Assembly (NCBI GenBank): GCA_035571875.1
Contig: DATNBR010000043.1
Span: 1 to 64,000, forward strand
DNA: 64,000 nt
Direction of reading: 5' to 3'
Origin: Parafrigoribacterium_A sp035571875
GTDB taxonomy: Bacteria > Actinomycetota > Actinomycetes > Actinomycetales > Microbacteriaceae
Below the pieces are notes generated by a model, which was given only the letters and a program-made list of their open reading frames with translations, was not told where the DNA came from and ran no database searches. The position numbers and the translations under genes are program-made. Below, in pieces: positions 18,840 through 28,257 of this stretch (the stretch's first letter is position 1; each line of letters starts with the position of its first letter).

Positions 18840-18970
18840 GCGGCGGAGGGGAGGGGCCGGCGCGCAGGGTGGGGTCGGGCGGCGGATGGGGCGGGTGCCG
18901 GCTGGCGGGCGGCAGCGGCGGAGGGGTGGGGTCGGTGGCGCCGGGTGCCGGGCGCCGGCGGCCTGGGGTG
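18840..18970. other. G-rich intergenic stretch
   Basis: With the 92-bp element this fills the 305-bp gap between dnaX and ackA. The plus strand has many G3-G4 runs (GGCGGAGGGGAGGGG, GGGGTCGGGCGGCGGATGGGG, GGCGGAGGGGTGGGGTCGG) and partial direct repeats of CAGCGGCGGAGGGG. No gene is seen. It could fold as G-quadruplex DNA; it is also on the 3' side of ackA. Confidence 0.4.
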
Positions 18971-18972
18971 CG

Positions 18973-20097
18973 TCAGGCGACGGCGGCGGCCACCTGGCGG
19001 GCGATCTCGAGTTCCTCGTTGGTGGGGATTACGAGCACGGCGACCGGGGATCCCTCTGGCGAGATGTAGCGAGCCTCCTTCGACGCCAGCTCGTTGCGGT
19101 CGGGGTCGACCGAGATGCCCAGGAACTCCAGCCCGGCAAGGGTGCGACGCCGCAGCAGCACGTTGTTCTCGCCGACGCCCGCGGTGAAGACGAGCGCGTC
19201 GAGGCCGCGAAGCTGCGCGATGTACGCACCGATGTACCGGCGCAGGCGGTGGCGGTAGACGGCGAGTGCGAGCTCCGCCGCCTCCTCGCCCCTGCCCGCC
19301 GCGGCCTGCACGTCGCGCATGTCGCCGGTGCCGGTCATCCCGAGCAGGCCGCTGTGCCGGTTGAGCAGTTCATCGAGCTGATCGAAGTCGAGGCCTGCGA
19401 CCCGGTGCAGATGGATGAGCGCGGCCGGGTCGATGTCGCCCGAGCGCGTTCCCATCACGAGGCCTTCGAGCGGCGTCATGCCCATGCTGGTCTCGACAGA
19501 TACCCCGCCGTCGACCGCGCAGACGGACGCCCCGTTGCCGAGGTGCAGCACGATCGTCTTGAGGTCCGCCAGCGGCCGATCGAGGAATACCGCCGTCTGT
19601 TCCGAGACGTACTTGTGCGATGTGCCGTGGAATCCGTAGCGGCGCACGCCGTATTTCGCCGCCAGCTCGGTGTCGATCGCATAGGTGTAGGCCGCCCGCG
19701 GCAGCGTGTGATGGAACGCGGTGTCGAACACGGCGACGTGCGGCACATCGGGCAGCGCGATGCGGGCAGCGCGGATGCCGAGAAGGTTCGGCGGGTTGTG
19801 CAGCGGCGCGAGCTCGCCCAGCCCCTCGATCTGCTCGACCACCTCGTCGGTGATGAGCGTCGCGGTCGTGAACAGCGACCCGCCATGCACCACGCGATGG
19901 CCCACTGCTGCGATCTCGTGGCCGGTGCCGAGCCTCGCGAGCACCTCGCGCATCCCCGCCTCGTGATTCGGGATGTCGGAGCCGGGTTCGCCGACTCGTT
20001 CCAACAGTCCGCTGAGTAGCGGTTGCTCCGTCTCGAGGTCGACCAGTTGGTACTTGATCGATGACGAGCCCGAATTGACGACGAAGATCTGGGTCAC
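18973..20097 (-). CDS. ackA: Acetate kinase
   Basis: 374 residues. Interconverts acetate + ATP and acetyl phosphate + ADP. Family motifs: FVVNSGSSSIKYQLVD at the N-terminus, AVFDTAFHHTLP, RRYGFHGTSHKYVSEQ, LHLGNGASVCAVDGGVSVETSMGMTPLEG, and FTAGVGENN near the end. GTG start at 20097. Its usual partner pta lies 8 kb upstream on the same strand, beyond the exporter operon. Confidence 0.96.
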   Translation of the reverse strand: MTQIFVVNSGSSSIKYQLVDLETEQPLLSGLLERVGEPGSDIPNHEAGMREVLARLGTGHEIAAVGHRVVHGGSLFTTATLITDEVVEQIEGLGELAPLHNPPNLLGIRAARIALPDVPHVAVFDTAFHHTLPRAAYTYAIDTELAAKYGVRRYGFHGTSHKYVSEQTAVFLDRPLADLKTIVLHLGNGASVCAVDGGVSVETSMGMTPLEGLVMGTRSGDIDPAALIHLHRVAGLDFDQLDELLNRHSGLLGMTGTGDMRDVQAAAGRGEEAAELALAVYRHRLRRYIGAYIAQLRGLDALVFTAGVGENNVLLRRRTLAGLEFLGISVDPDRNELASKEARYISPEGSPVAVLVIPTNEELEIARQVAAAVA

Positions 20098-20166
20098 ACT
20101 GCGTCCTTTAGCTCGAGGGGGTGATACCTCGGATTCGAGCCTACCCGCGCCGGGATAGGGCGGTGG

Positions 20167-20199
20167 GGGTTTCGATACGCTCGTGCCTCGCTACTCAAT
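20167..20199. repeat. GTTTCGATACG...CTACTCA intergenic repeat, copy 2
   Basis: GGGTTTCGATACGCTCG then TGCCTCGCTACTCAAT. The CTACTCA end supplies the TGA stop of the ABC ATPase gene on the minus strand. Compare 10514-10551. Confidence 0.5.
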
Positions 20200-20956
20200 C
20201 CGCATCGGGACGGTCGGGCACGGCGAGGTGGCGTGGGGACGAGGTCAGCTTGCCATCCGCCAGCGTGAGCGTCGAGTCGGCCTTCGCCTGGATGCTCGGG
20301 TCGTGCGTGGAGATGATCGTCGTCATGCCCTCCGCGCGCACGACCGAACGAAGCAGCTCCATGACGGCCGCACCCGTTTCGGCGTCCAGCTGACCGGTGG
20401 GTTCGTCAGCGATGAGGAGGCGCGGCGAATTCGCCAGGGCTCTGGCGATCGCCACCCGCTGCTGTTGCCCACCCGACAGTTCTGACGGTCGCTGACCGGC
20501 GTGGTCGCTCAATCCCACGAGGTCGAGGAGTTCGGCGACCCGTTGATCGCGCGCGCGCGGCGACGTCTTGTGGAGTCGAAGCGGAAGGCCGACGTTCTCG
20601 GCGGCGGAGAGCATCGGTACGAGTCCGAAGGTCTGGAACACGAACGAGATCTCGTCTCGCCGCAGGGCCGTGCGACCCGGTTCATCCAGCGCACTCACCT
20701 CGTGTCCGTTGACGAACACGCGCCCGCTGCTCGGCAGGTCGAGACCACCGATGCAGTTGAGCAGGGTCGTCTTGCCCGAGCCCGATCGACCCACCAGTGC
20801 AACGAGGGCACCCGGCATGACGGTGAAGGAGACATCCTGGAGCGCGTGGACCTCGCCACCGGCCGAGGGGTAACTGCGGGAAACCGACTCGGCGACCACC
20901 ATCGGAGTGGCGGTCGCGGCGTGGCCGCCGGCGTCGAGCAGTGTTGGCACGCTCAT
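20195..20956 (-). CDS. ABC transporter ATPase (LolD/MacB type)
   Basis: 253 residues. Walker A GRSGSGKTT, Q-loop FVFQTFGLVPMLSAAENV, signature LSGGQQQR, Walker B LLIADEPTGQLD, H-loop STHD. The FVFQ...N-x-x-L-P-L pattern is that of ATPases driving FtsX/MacB-type permeases. Last gene of a four-gene operon in which every junction is a 4-bp ATGA overlap. With two ATPases and two permeases it may form a heteromeric exporter or a lipoprotein/peptide-releasing machine. Confidence 0.9.
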   Translation of the reverse strand: MSVPTLLDAGGHAATATPMVVAESVSRSYPSAGGEVHALQDVSFTVMPGALVALVGRSGSGKTTLLNCIGGLDLPSSGRVFVNGHEVSALDEPGRTALRRDEISFVFQTFGLVPMLSAAENVGLPLRLHKTSPRARDQRVAELLDLVGLSDHAGQRPSELSGGQQQRVAIARALANSPRLLIADEPTGQLDAETGAAVMELLRSVVRAEGMTTIISTHDPSIQAKADSTLTLADGKLTSSPRHLAVPDRPDAD

Positions 20957-21945
20957 GCCTGGTCTCCCTCGTGCGCGTCGCGGGCGCTCGGGTCGGAGCC
21001 CTTGTGCGCCTCGGGTGCCCAGACTCCCAGATGGTCGGCTTCGAGTTCAAGCCGCACCCGATCACGCAGGCCCAGAGACTTGCGGTAGGCCGCCGGCACC
21101 TGAAGCCTGCCCGCGCGGTCGAGCACCGCGAACTCCTCCGCGATCGTCTCTGACGCGCCGTGCTCGTTGACGCTCGTACGACGCACGACCTCGGATGACG
21201 TGCGGCCGTCGCGGATCGCGACCGTCCGTTGCACCTGGTTCGAGACCTCCGCGTCGTGCGTGACGATCACGACGGTCGTTCCGAATTCCGCATTGACCGA
21301 TCGCAGGGCTTCAAAGACCTCTTCGCCCGTCGCTTGGTCGAGCTCGCCGGTCGGTTCGTCGGCGAACAAGACCTGGGGACGGTTCGAGAGCGCCACGGCG
21401 ATCGCCACTCGCTGCTGTTCGCCGCCCGAGAGCTCGCCGGGCCGGCGGCGCGCCTTGTCTGCCATGCCGAGGGAATCGAGAAGTTCACTCGCTCGACTCG
21501 CACGTTCCCGCCTCGGCACGCCGCTGAACGCCATCGGCAGCGCGACGTTCTCGGCGGCCGTGAGGTAGGGCAAGAGGTTTCGCGCCGTCTGCTGCCAGAT
21601 GAACCCCACGACACTGCGGCGGTAACGGATGCGCTGGGCCGCAGTGAGATGCAGCAGGTCCCAGCCCGCAACGGTCGCCCTCCCGGCGGTGGGTGTGTCG
21701 AGGCCGGACAGCACGTTGAGCAGCGTCGACTTGCCCGAACCCGATGCGCCGATGATGGCGATCATCTCGCCCGCCCGCACGAGCAGATCGAGCCCCTGCA
21801 GCGCCTGCACCTCGATGTTCTCGACCTGATAGATGCGCACGACGTTGTCGCACACGATCAACGCGTCGGAGCCGAATTCTTCCCGGTACCGCGTGCTCAG
21901 TGCGCCGCTCGTCGCCTGCTCGTCGGTTCTCACGGTGCTTGTCAT
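20953..21945 (-). CDS. ABC transporter ATPase with C-terminal AbrB/SpoVT-like domain
   Basis: 330 residues from the ATG at 21945, overlapping the upstream permease stop by 4 bp. ATPase domain at about residues 30-255: Walker A GASGSGKST, Q-loop IWQQTARNLLPYL, signature LSGGEQQR, Walker B VLFADEPTGELD, H-loop VTHD. About 75 residues follow, with the swapped-hairpin-like sequence AVLDRAGRLQVPAAYRKSLG, then DRVRLELEADHLGVWAP, typical of AbrB/SpoVT/MazE folds. Such an addition is unusual on an exporter ATPase and may mediate dimerisation or DNA/protein binding. The domain call is by pattern only. Confidence 0.85.
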   Translation of the reverse strand: MTSTVRTDEQATSGALSTRYREEFGSDALIVCDNVVRIYQVENIEVQALQGLDLLVRAGEMIAIIGASGSGKSTLLNVLSGLDTPTAGRATVAGWDLLHLTAAQRIRYRRSVVGFIWQQTARNLLPYLTAAENVALPMAFSGVPRRERASRASELLDSLGMADKARRRPGELSGGEQQRVAIAVALSNRPQVLFADEPTGELDQATGEEVFEALRSVNAEFGTTVVIVTHDAEVSNQVQRTVAIRDGRTSSEVVRRTSVNEHGASETIAEEFAVLDRAGRLQVPAAYRKSLGLRDRVRLELEADHLGVWAPEAHKGSDPSARDAHEGDQA

Positions 21946-24725
21946 ACCGTCTCTCCTACCCGTAATACTTCGGTCAATCGATCGCGTCGGCGCATGACAA
22001 CCTCCACGAGCACCGCGATCGCCACCACCATCACGCCCGCGAGCGCGACGGCGCCGATGAACCACCACGATAGGGCGGTCTGGGGAACATAGAGTCCGCC
22101 CGCGAGCACTCCCAACCCGAGCGACGGCCCGAGGAAGACGACCATCCCCAAGCCCGCGGCCGCACCGCCCAGCAGGGCAGCGATCATCAGCGGTGCCAGT
22201 TCTGAGAGGGCGAGCCACCATCCGAGTCCCGCAGGGATTCCCAGGGTGCGCAACAGCGACAGCGAGCGCGCCCGCTCTGCTGCTCCAGCCAGGACGGTCG
22301 CCAACAGGGCGAGCACAGCCAGAATGCCGAGTGCCGCGACCGACAGCGAAAGCACGTTCTGCACACCCGCGACCATCGCCTTGCCGTTCCACGAGGTCAG
22401 CCATGCGCCGCGCGTCGTCACCTTCATGCCGGGGATGTCGGCAGCGTCGAGGGCGTGCCCGGCGCCCGGCCCCATGACGAGCACGGTGTCGGCGGTGAGC
22501 GGCTGCGCGAGGTGTTTCGCCAGCGTGGCCAGATCGATGTAGATGAAGGGTCCGTCGAGGTAACCGTCCGGACCGGATGCGGCGGTACCGACCACCCGCA
22601 CGGGGATGTCGAGGTCATTCACCGAGATCGCCACATCCTTCGAGGCCAGCCGCTTCGCCACGGTGGCGTCCACCAGCACGGGGACTCGCTCTGACGGACC
22701 CGGCGCATCCTGCAGGCGGTCGAACACCGCGGAGGAGGTGGGTCGCGCGACTCCGTCGATGTCGGGGAGCGACCTGAGCGCGCTGTTGTAGTGGCTGTCG
22801 ACTCCGAGAAGTGTGACCAGGGAGGTGGCAGTGCCGAGGTCGAGGTGCACGCCGGTCGTCGCTTGAAACGCCGTCGCCGCCGTGACTCCGGGAGCTGTGG
22901 CGACCCGCTGGAATTGCCTGTCGCTGATCGCGCCCTGTCCGCGCGCGTCGGCACCCACTCGCTGCCACGACGCATCCTGTTGCCCCGAGTGGACCGTTTC
23001 GCTCAGCAGGCCGCTGCCCACCGTCAGTGCGACCGCCAGAGTCAACGCGAGAACGGGGAGCGCGGCCATCGACCGCTGAGCGCGCACGGCGCCGAGAAGG
23101 CCGAGCACCCCCCTGGTTCGCCGGGCCAGCGCACCGACCAATCGCACGGGCCAGCGGTAGACCCTGAGCACGACGATGGTGACCACCGCCGCGAGCAGCA
23201 GAGGCGCCATCGAGAGCAGCGGATCGACCCCGGCCGTTCTCACCTGCAGCAGCCCGCGGGAGCCGAGCCCCACCACCGCGGCCACCGCGAGCGCGACCAC
23301 GGTGACCTCGAGCGCGATCCTTCGCCCGGCGCGGCGGCGATCCAGCTCGAGCCGATCCCGCCGGTTCGCTGGAGCCGCCCGGCCGAGCCGAGCACCGCTG
23401 GCGATCACGGCTTGCACGGGGGCGGCCAGTACGGCCACCGCGAGCACGAGCGGGACGAGCGAATCGGTCGCCGGACCCGGCACCAGCAGAGCGAGAGAAC
23501 CCCCGATGATGAGGGCGACCACGCTCGCCAGCACCGCCTCCACCAGAAAACGGATGCCGATCGCCGCGACCGAAGCACCGCGGGCTCGCTGCAGCAGTAT
23601 CTCCGGCACTCGCCGCGCCACGAGCAGGCGCGAGAGCAGTATCAGCACGGCCAGCGTGACTCCGAGCACCCCCACCAGCACTATGGACATCTGCGCCGTG
23701 GCCGCCCTTGCCTCCCCCGCGTACGCGGCCGTCGCGGTCGCGAACGCCGAGCTCACCTGGATCGTCGCGTCTGTGGGAGGAACCAACCTCGAGGTGTCGA
23801 CCGCGAGCGCCTCGATCTCGGAGTCCACCCGCTCTTCGAGCTTCTGCGTGAAGAGCTTCGGGTCGACCCGCACCCGCACGGTCGCTCCGAGGGGTTCGCC
23901 GAAGAAGTCTGCGGCCTTCTCGATGCCGTTGGGCATCGTCAGAACCACAATGTCGACGTAACGGGAGAGATCACCGTCGCCGCCGGCGGGGTGCCACATG
24001 CCCGGGAGGTCCGTCCACGGCGACGGACCAGTCGACGGCGACGTGCGGTCAACGACGCCGACGATCCTGAGCGGAAGCGTGCGCGCATCCGGCCCGGCAG
24101 AGCTGTCGTGCAGGCTCAGCACGCTTCCCACTCGCAGAGAACTCGCGGCCGCAGCCGCCGTGGAGATGACGACATCCACCGGCGCGTCGGCCGACTGTGG
24201 TCCGTCGGTCGGCAGCAGACCGTCCGCGATGGTCACGTCCCGGACTGCGGCATCGCCCAGCAACCCGATCGACACCCGCAGGCGTGCCGCACTCTGCGAC
24301 GAGAGGTCCTCGGAGGGAGCGGCATCGGTCTGCTGGCTCACCACCGTCACTGTCGTACCCTGCGAGACCTGCTGCAGCGCGGGCGGTAGATGATCCTTGA
24401 TCTGGCTCGCGACTCGCAGCACGTCCCCGGGCGCAACGACCTTGTCGAGAATCCATGGTCTCTGCTGGCCGACAGGGAATTGCACCACCAGGTCTGCGCG
24501 TGGCCCGGCCTGGGCCACTGCTTCCTGGGCGCCCACGTCGACCGTGTGCACCATGAGCCGAGGTCCGGCACTGGCGATGGTGCACGCACACGCGGCAAGC
24601 ACGATCCAGGTGCAGACCAGCACGAGGTCGCGCCCGAGCCTGCGGCGCAGGAGAAGTACGCTCGCAGACGCTGTCGAGCGCCACCAGCTGCCCATAGCCT
24701 CCGTCACGCCCTGTGCCCGACTCAT
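21942..24725 (-). CDS. FtsX-like ABC permease (927 aa)
   Basis: A membrane helix near residues 30-50 (RDLVLVCTWIVLAACACTIA) is followed by a large extracytoplasmic domain to about 345. A cluster of helices comes next (MSIVLVGVLGVTLAVLILLS, LVEAVLASVVALIIGGSLAL, then more to ~570), then a second outer domain and three C-terminal helices (LSLSVAALGILAVLALLATV, MIAALLGGAAAGLGMVVFLG, FIGAVALAGVMVVAIAVLV). This is the duplicated FtsX layout of long actinobacterial permeases that work with LolD-like ATPases. ATG overlaps the stop of the larger permease. Substrate unknown. Confidence 0.85.
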   Translation of the reverse strand: MSRAQGVTEAMGSWWRSTASASVLLLRRRLGRDLVLVCTWIVLAACACTIASAGPRLMVHTVDVGAQEAVAQAGPRADLVVQFPVGQQRPWILDKVVAPGDVLRVASQIKDHLPPALQQVSQGTTVTVVSQQTDAAPSEDLSSQSAARLRVSIGLLGDAAVRDVTIADGLLPTDGPQSADAPVDVVISTAAAAASSLRVGSVLSLHDSSAGPDARTLPLRIVGVVDRTSPSTGPSPWTDLPGMWHPAGGDGDLSRYVDIVVLTMPNGIEKAADFFGEPLGATVRVRVDPKLFTQKLEERVDSEIEALAVDTSRLVPPTDATIQVSSAFATATAAYAGEARAATAQMSIVLVGVLGVTLAVLILLSRLLVARRVPEILLQRARGASVAAIGIRFLVEAVLASVVALIIGGSLALLVPGPATDSLVPLVLAVAVLAAPVQAVIASGARLGRAAPANRRDRLELDRRRAGRRIALEVTVVALAVAAVVGLGSRGLLQVRTAGVDPLLSMAPLLLAAVVTIVVLRVYRWPVRLVGALARRTRGVLGLLGAVRAQRSMAALPVLALTLAVALTVGSGLLSETVHSGQQDASWQRVGADARGQGAISDRQFQRVATAPGVTAATAFQATTGVHLDLGTATSLVTLLGVDSHYNSALRSLPDIDGVARPTSSAVFDRLQDAPGPSERVPVLVDATVAKRLASKDVAISVNDLDIPVRVVGTAASGPDGYLDGPFIYIDLATLAKHLAQPLTADTVLVMGPGAGHALDAADIPGMKVTTRGAWLTSWNGKAMVAGVQNVLSLSVAALGILAVLALLATVLAGAAERARSLSLLRTLGIPAGLGWWLALSELAPLMIAALLGGAAAGLGMVVFLGPSLGLGVLAGGLYVPQTALSWWFIGAVALAGVMVVAIAVLVEVVMRRRDRLTEVLRVGETV

Positions 24726-27700
24726 TCGTCTGCGCCCCTCAGGATGCTTGCCGGATCAGCGGTGCGCTGCGCCCGCGCTATACCCACGACCGCGAGCGCG
24801 ACGACGGCGAGAATGACCGCAGCGAGCAGGGCGATGCCCACCCACGGAACGATCACCCGAACACTCGGCAGGGTGGGTGCGCCGCTCGGCGAGACGGCGA
24901 TCAACGGTCCAACGAGCCACCCGAGCAGCACGCCCAGTCCGATGCCGATCGCGCTCGAAACGACGCTCACCATGACCGCCTCGGCTCCGACCAGGCCCAC
25001 GAGCATCCGTCTCGACAGACCGATGGCGCGCAATTGCGCGAGTTCGGTGCGCCGCGACCGCAGGCTCGCAGAGGTGTGCACCGCGAATCCGGCGATCGCC
25101 AGCAGCCCGGCACCGAGGATGGCGAGCCACAGCGCGGCCTGTGCCGAGACGCGCATCGGGTCCTGCTGCAGTTGTAGGGCGCGCACCTCGCTGCTCTCGG
25201 CGGGCGCCACCCCGCCGCGAGTGGGATGAGCCTGCAGGTACGCCTGACCGTGGCCGGGGGCGACATCGATCCACCACTCGTCGACGAGAGGACCGGCCGC
25301 ACCGGATGCGACGAGCACGCGCGACAGGGCGGCGTGATCGACGACGACCGTATCGGGTTGCCCGCCCTGGTCGTCCGTGGCGGCATCCGGTTGGATCCCA
25401 CTCGTGCTGCCGGGAACCAGTGGCGCTATGCCTGTCACGGAGACGGCGAAATGCGTGCCGGGAAGTGCGACATCGAGGGTCATCCCGCGCACCACGTGCA
25501 GGCGGTCCGCGATGCTGCGGGAGATCACGGCGGGGATGGACAGCGCGGGGTTCCAGCTCGTGAGCACGAGGTGCGCTGCCCCCGAGTTATGGGATGCCGG
25601 GAGGAGGGCGTCGATGACGATCGGCCACTCCCCGTCCTCGGTCAGCACCGGAGCCTGATCGTACGGGTCTGGATTGCGCGCGGTCCAGCTGACACCGCTG
25701 GGTTGCAGCGCGACTCTCGGCAACGGCGCTTCGGCATCCGCCCCCTTCGCCGCGGGCTGCAGGGCGGTCAGGTCTTTGAACATGAGCTTGATCGTGAACC
25801 CGCTGGACATCGCTGCCTGGTCCGCAGGGATGTCGCTGTCGTCGTCTTGCACGACACTCGACTGAAGGCCGACGAGCGTCAACGGCGTCGCGAACGCCGC
25901 GCCCTTCGCTCGCGCGCTGAGGAGCCCTTCAAGCGCATGCTGCTGGCCGTCGGCGGGAACGCTCCCGAGATCGAGCGTAGTGAACAGCCCGTTCGCATCC
26001 TGCAGGATCGCGTTCACCCCCACCGTCGTCTTCGCCAGCGGAGCCGTGTCGTCTCCCGCCCGCACCGTGAGTCCGATTCCCACCGCGGTGCCGGGCAACG
26101 CCACGCCGTCGACGAGCGCGGGCGACTGTGCCAGCGCGGTGCGAATGGTCGTGCCCCCTTCGCTGCCCAGGCGATCGCGCGAGATGAGCGCGCGATCCGC
26201 CGGGGTCAGGCCGAGAATCGCGGTCGAACTGCCGGCCGACGGGTTGCCATCGGCCTCCGCGTAGGCGGTGGACCCCGCGGGAGCAAGGGCACCGAGCCTG
26301 CGGATGACCGGCTGAGGCCTGCCGAGCGCCCCATCGACAAGGAGGGGCAGTTCTGCCGCGCCGAGGGCTCCGTCTGCGGGCACCCTGACCGGTGCGCCGA
26401 TCACGAGCGTCGCCTGATCCGTCTGCGATTGGCGCCAGGTCGCGAGAAACGTCTGGCTGAACGTGCCGACCGACAACGCGAGCGTGAGCAGGAGCACCGC
26501 CGCGGTGATCTTCTGCGTGCGGCGGCTGACCTCCCACACCCCGAGCGTCACAACAGCACCGCGCGATCGCTGGCCGAACCGCTCGAGCAGCCGCGACGCG
26601 AGCGGGATGAGCCGCACGGCGACGAGACCGCCCGCCACGAGCATGACTGCAGGCCCGGCCACGAGCACCGGGTCGACGCCCAGCGACGCCGACAGGTCCA
26701 CGGGGCTGCGGTACGACTGCAACTGCCAGTAGACGACGATCGCCAGCGCCACCAGGCCGAGATCGAGCCCGGAGCGCATCAGGCCGCCGCTGCGACGCAG
26801 TCGATGTTTCGTCGCTGAGGCATCGGCCAGCCGATCCTGCCGGCGCAGGAGCGGCAGCATCAGCACCACGGCGAACGCGAGCGAGACCCACGCCGCGGTG
26901 AACCAGGCGACCGCGGGCAGTCCGGCGTCCGCCGGCATCCTGGCTGCGACCATGGGAGGTTGTGCGGCGAGCGCCCGATAGACGAGGGATGCGAGCGGGG
27001 GGCTCACTAGCGCGGTGATGACGCCGATGACGACCGCCTCCACACCCGCGAGAGCGAGCAGTTGACCGCCGGACGCGCCCCTGGCCCGCATGACTCGACG
27101 CTCATCCGCGGCCGCATCGTTGGACAGCCGCGCCGTCTGTGCCAGCGCCGCCAGCGTGAGCACGAGCAGCAGCAGGGTCACCACGACGACGGTGGATCGG
27201 GTCACGACGAGAGAGGTGCCGATGGCGTCTGCGCCCTCGGCCAGATTCGTCGTGTAGACGACGCCGCGGGCGACCAGGCCGATGTGCAGAATGACGTCCT
27301 GGTCAGCCTCGGCGAGACGTTCCAGTAGCGGTGGGAACTGATCCGCCGTGATCCTTCGGAAGTCGGGTCGATAGTGGATGTCGTAGGAGTGCGCGGGAAG
27401 ATGCGCCTTCGCGAGCGCGCCCGGCGCGACCAGCATCGGTCCAAATCCGTTCGTCGGAACGTACAGGGTGACATCCGGCTTGGGAAAGCCCGCCTTGTAC
27501 CCGGCCCCGCTCAGCGGATCGCGCGACCAGTACGAATCATTCGGATGCACCGCACGGTACAGGCCCGCGACCTCGGCGGTGACCTCCGCACCGTCCGCCA
27601 CGGTCGAGAAGGTGCTGCCGAGACCGAGCCCCCAGGCCTTCGCCGCCGCCTCCGGTAGCGCAACGGGCACGGAGCCGTTCGGCAACGTCGTGGCATTCGG

Positions 27701-28129
27701 CCATGCGCCACCGACCAGCGTGGAGTGAGCCTTGATCGCGTCGAATTCGCCGTAGTAGCCCAGGGCCGGATAATTGCGGTCGAGCGCGGGGGTCGGCAGG
27801 AACTCCGACACCGCCACCGTGTCCTGCCGCGTGGTTGCGGCGCCGCCCAGAACTCGATGGATGGCCGTGTCGGCGAGATCCACCCCTTCTTTCACCGAGA
27901 CCGTGGGACGCAACAGGTAGACATCGATATCGGAGTCGCGGGAGGGTATCGACGAGAGGGCCGAGCGGAGCCCGCCCTGCTCGGTCGAGAAGACGAGGAG
28001 GCCGACCGAGGTGACGAGGGTGCACGATGTGACCGCGATGGCGAGGATGACCGCGATCAGCCGCCACGCGCCGCGAATCCTGCGCACCGTAGCACTCGCC
28101 AGCCACAACGGCAGCCCCGCACGCGTCAT
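24722..28129 (-). CDS. FtsX-like ABC permease (1135 aa)
   Basis: First gene of the exporter operon. Helix near residues 23-45 (LIAVILAIAVTSCTLVTSVGLL), a long extracytoplasmic domain to ~305, helices from ~308 (STVVVVTLLLLVLTLAALAQT and others, with LASLVYRALAAQPP), a second large outer domain (~590-990), and three end helices (LWLAILGAGLLAIAGFAV, VSVVSSAIGIGLGVLLGWLV, VPWVGIALLAAVILAVVALAVVG). The loop NDAAADERRVMRARGASGGQLLALAG resembles the coupling helix of FtsX-type permeases. The promoter should lie in 28130-28257; no clear boxes or strong ribosome binding site were found there. Confidence 0.85.
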   Translation of the reverse strand: MTRAGLPLWLASATVRRIRGAWRLIAVILAIAVTSCTLVTSVGLLVFSTEQGGLRSALSSIPSRDSDIDVYLLRPTVSVKEGVDLADTAIHRVLGGAATTRQDTVAVSEFLPTPALDRNYPALGYYGEFDAIKAHSTLVGGAWPNATTLPNGSVPVALPEAAAKAWGLGLGSTFSTVADGAEVTAEVAGLYRAVHPNDSYWSRDPLSGAGYKAGFPKPDVTLYVPTNGFGPMLVAPGALAKAHLPAHSYDIHYRPDFRRITADQFPPLLERLAEADQDVILHIGLVARGVVYTTNLAEGADAIGTSLVVTRSTVVVVTLLLLVLTLAALAQTARLSNDAAADERRVMRARGASGGQLLALAGVEAVVIGVITALVSPPLASLVYRALAAQPPMVAARMPADAGLPAVAWFTAAWVSLAFAVVLMLPLLRRQDRLADASATKHRLRRSGGLMRSGLDLGLVALAIVVYWQLQSYRSPVDLSASLGVDPVLVAGPAVMLVAGGLVAVRLIPLASRLLERFGQRSRGAVVTLGVWEVSRRTQKITAAVLLLTLALSVGTFSQTFLATWRQSQTDQATLVIGAPVRVPADGALGAAELPLLVDGALGRPQPVIRRLGALAPAGSTAYAEADGNPSAGSSTAILGLTPADRALISRDRLGSEGGTTIRTALAQSPALVDGVALPGTAVGIGLTVRAGDDTAPLAKTTVGVNAILQDANGLFTTLDLGSVPADGQQHALEGLLSARAKGAAFATPLTLVGLQSSVVQDDDSDIPADQAAMSSGFTIKLMFKDLTALQPAAKGADAEAPLPRVALQPSGVSWTARNPDPYDQAPVLTEDGEWPIVIDALLPASHNSGAAHLVLTSWNPALSIPAVISRSIADRLHVVRGMTLDVALPGTHFAVSVTGIAPLVPGSTSGIQPDAATDDQGGQPDTVVVDHAALSRVLVASGAAGPLVDEWWIDVAPGHGQAYLQAHPTRGGVAPAESSEVRALQLQQDPMRVSAQAALWLAILGAGLLAIAGFAVHTSASLRSRRTELAQLRAIGLSRRMLVGLVGAEAVMVSVVSSAIGIGLGVLLGWLVGPLIAVSPSGAPTLPSVRVIVPWVGIALLAAVILAVVALAVVGIARAQRTADPASILRGADE

Positions 28130-28257
28130 CGTCTGCGATCGCCGACGTACATGGGCATGGGTCTACGGTGTCCTCATCCAGGAGCGGCCAGTTCGCCGCC
28201 CATTCGCGCAATACTATCCGTGCGTTTTCCTCGCACTACGCATCGTGACGCAGTGAA

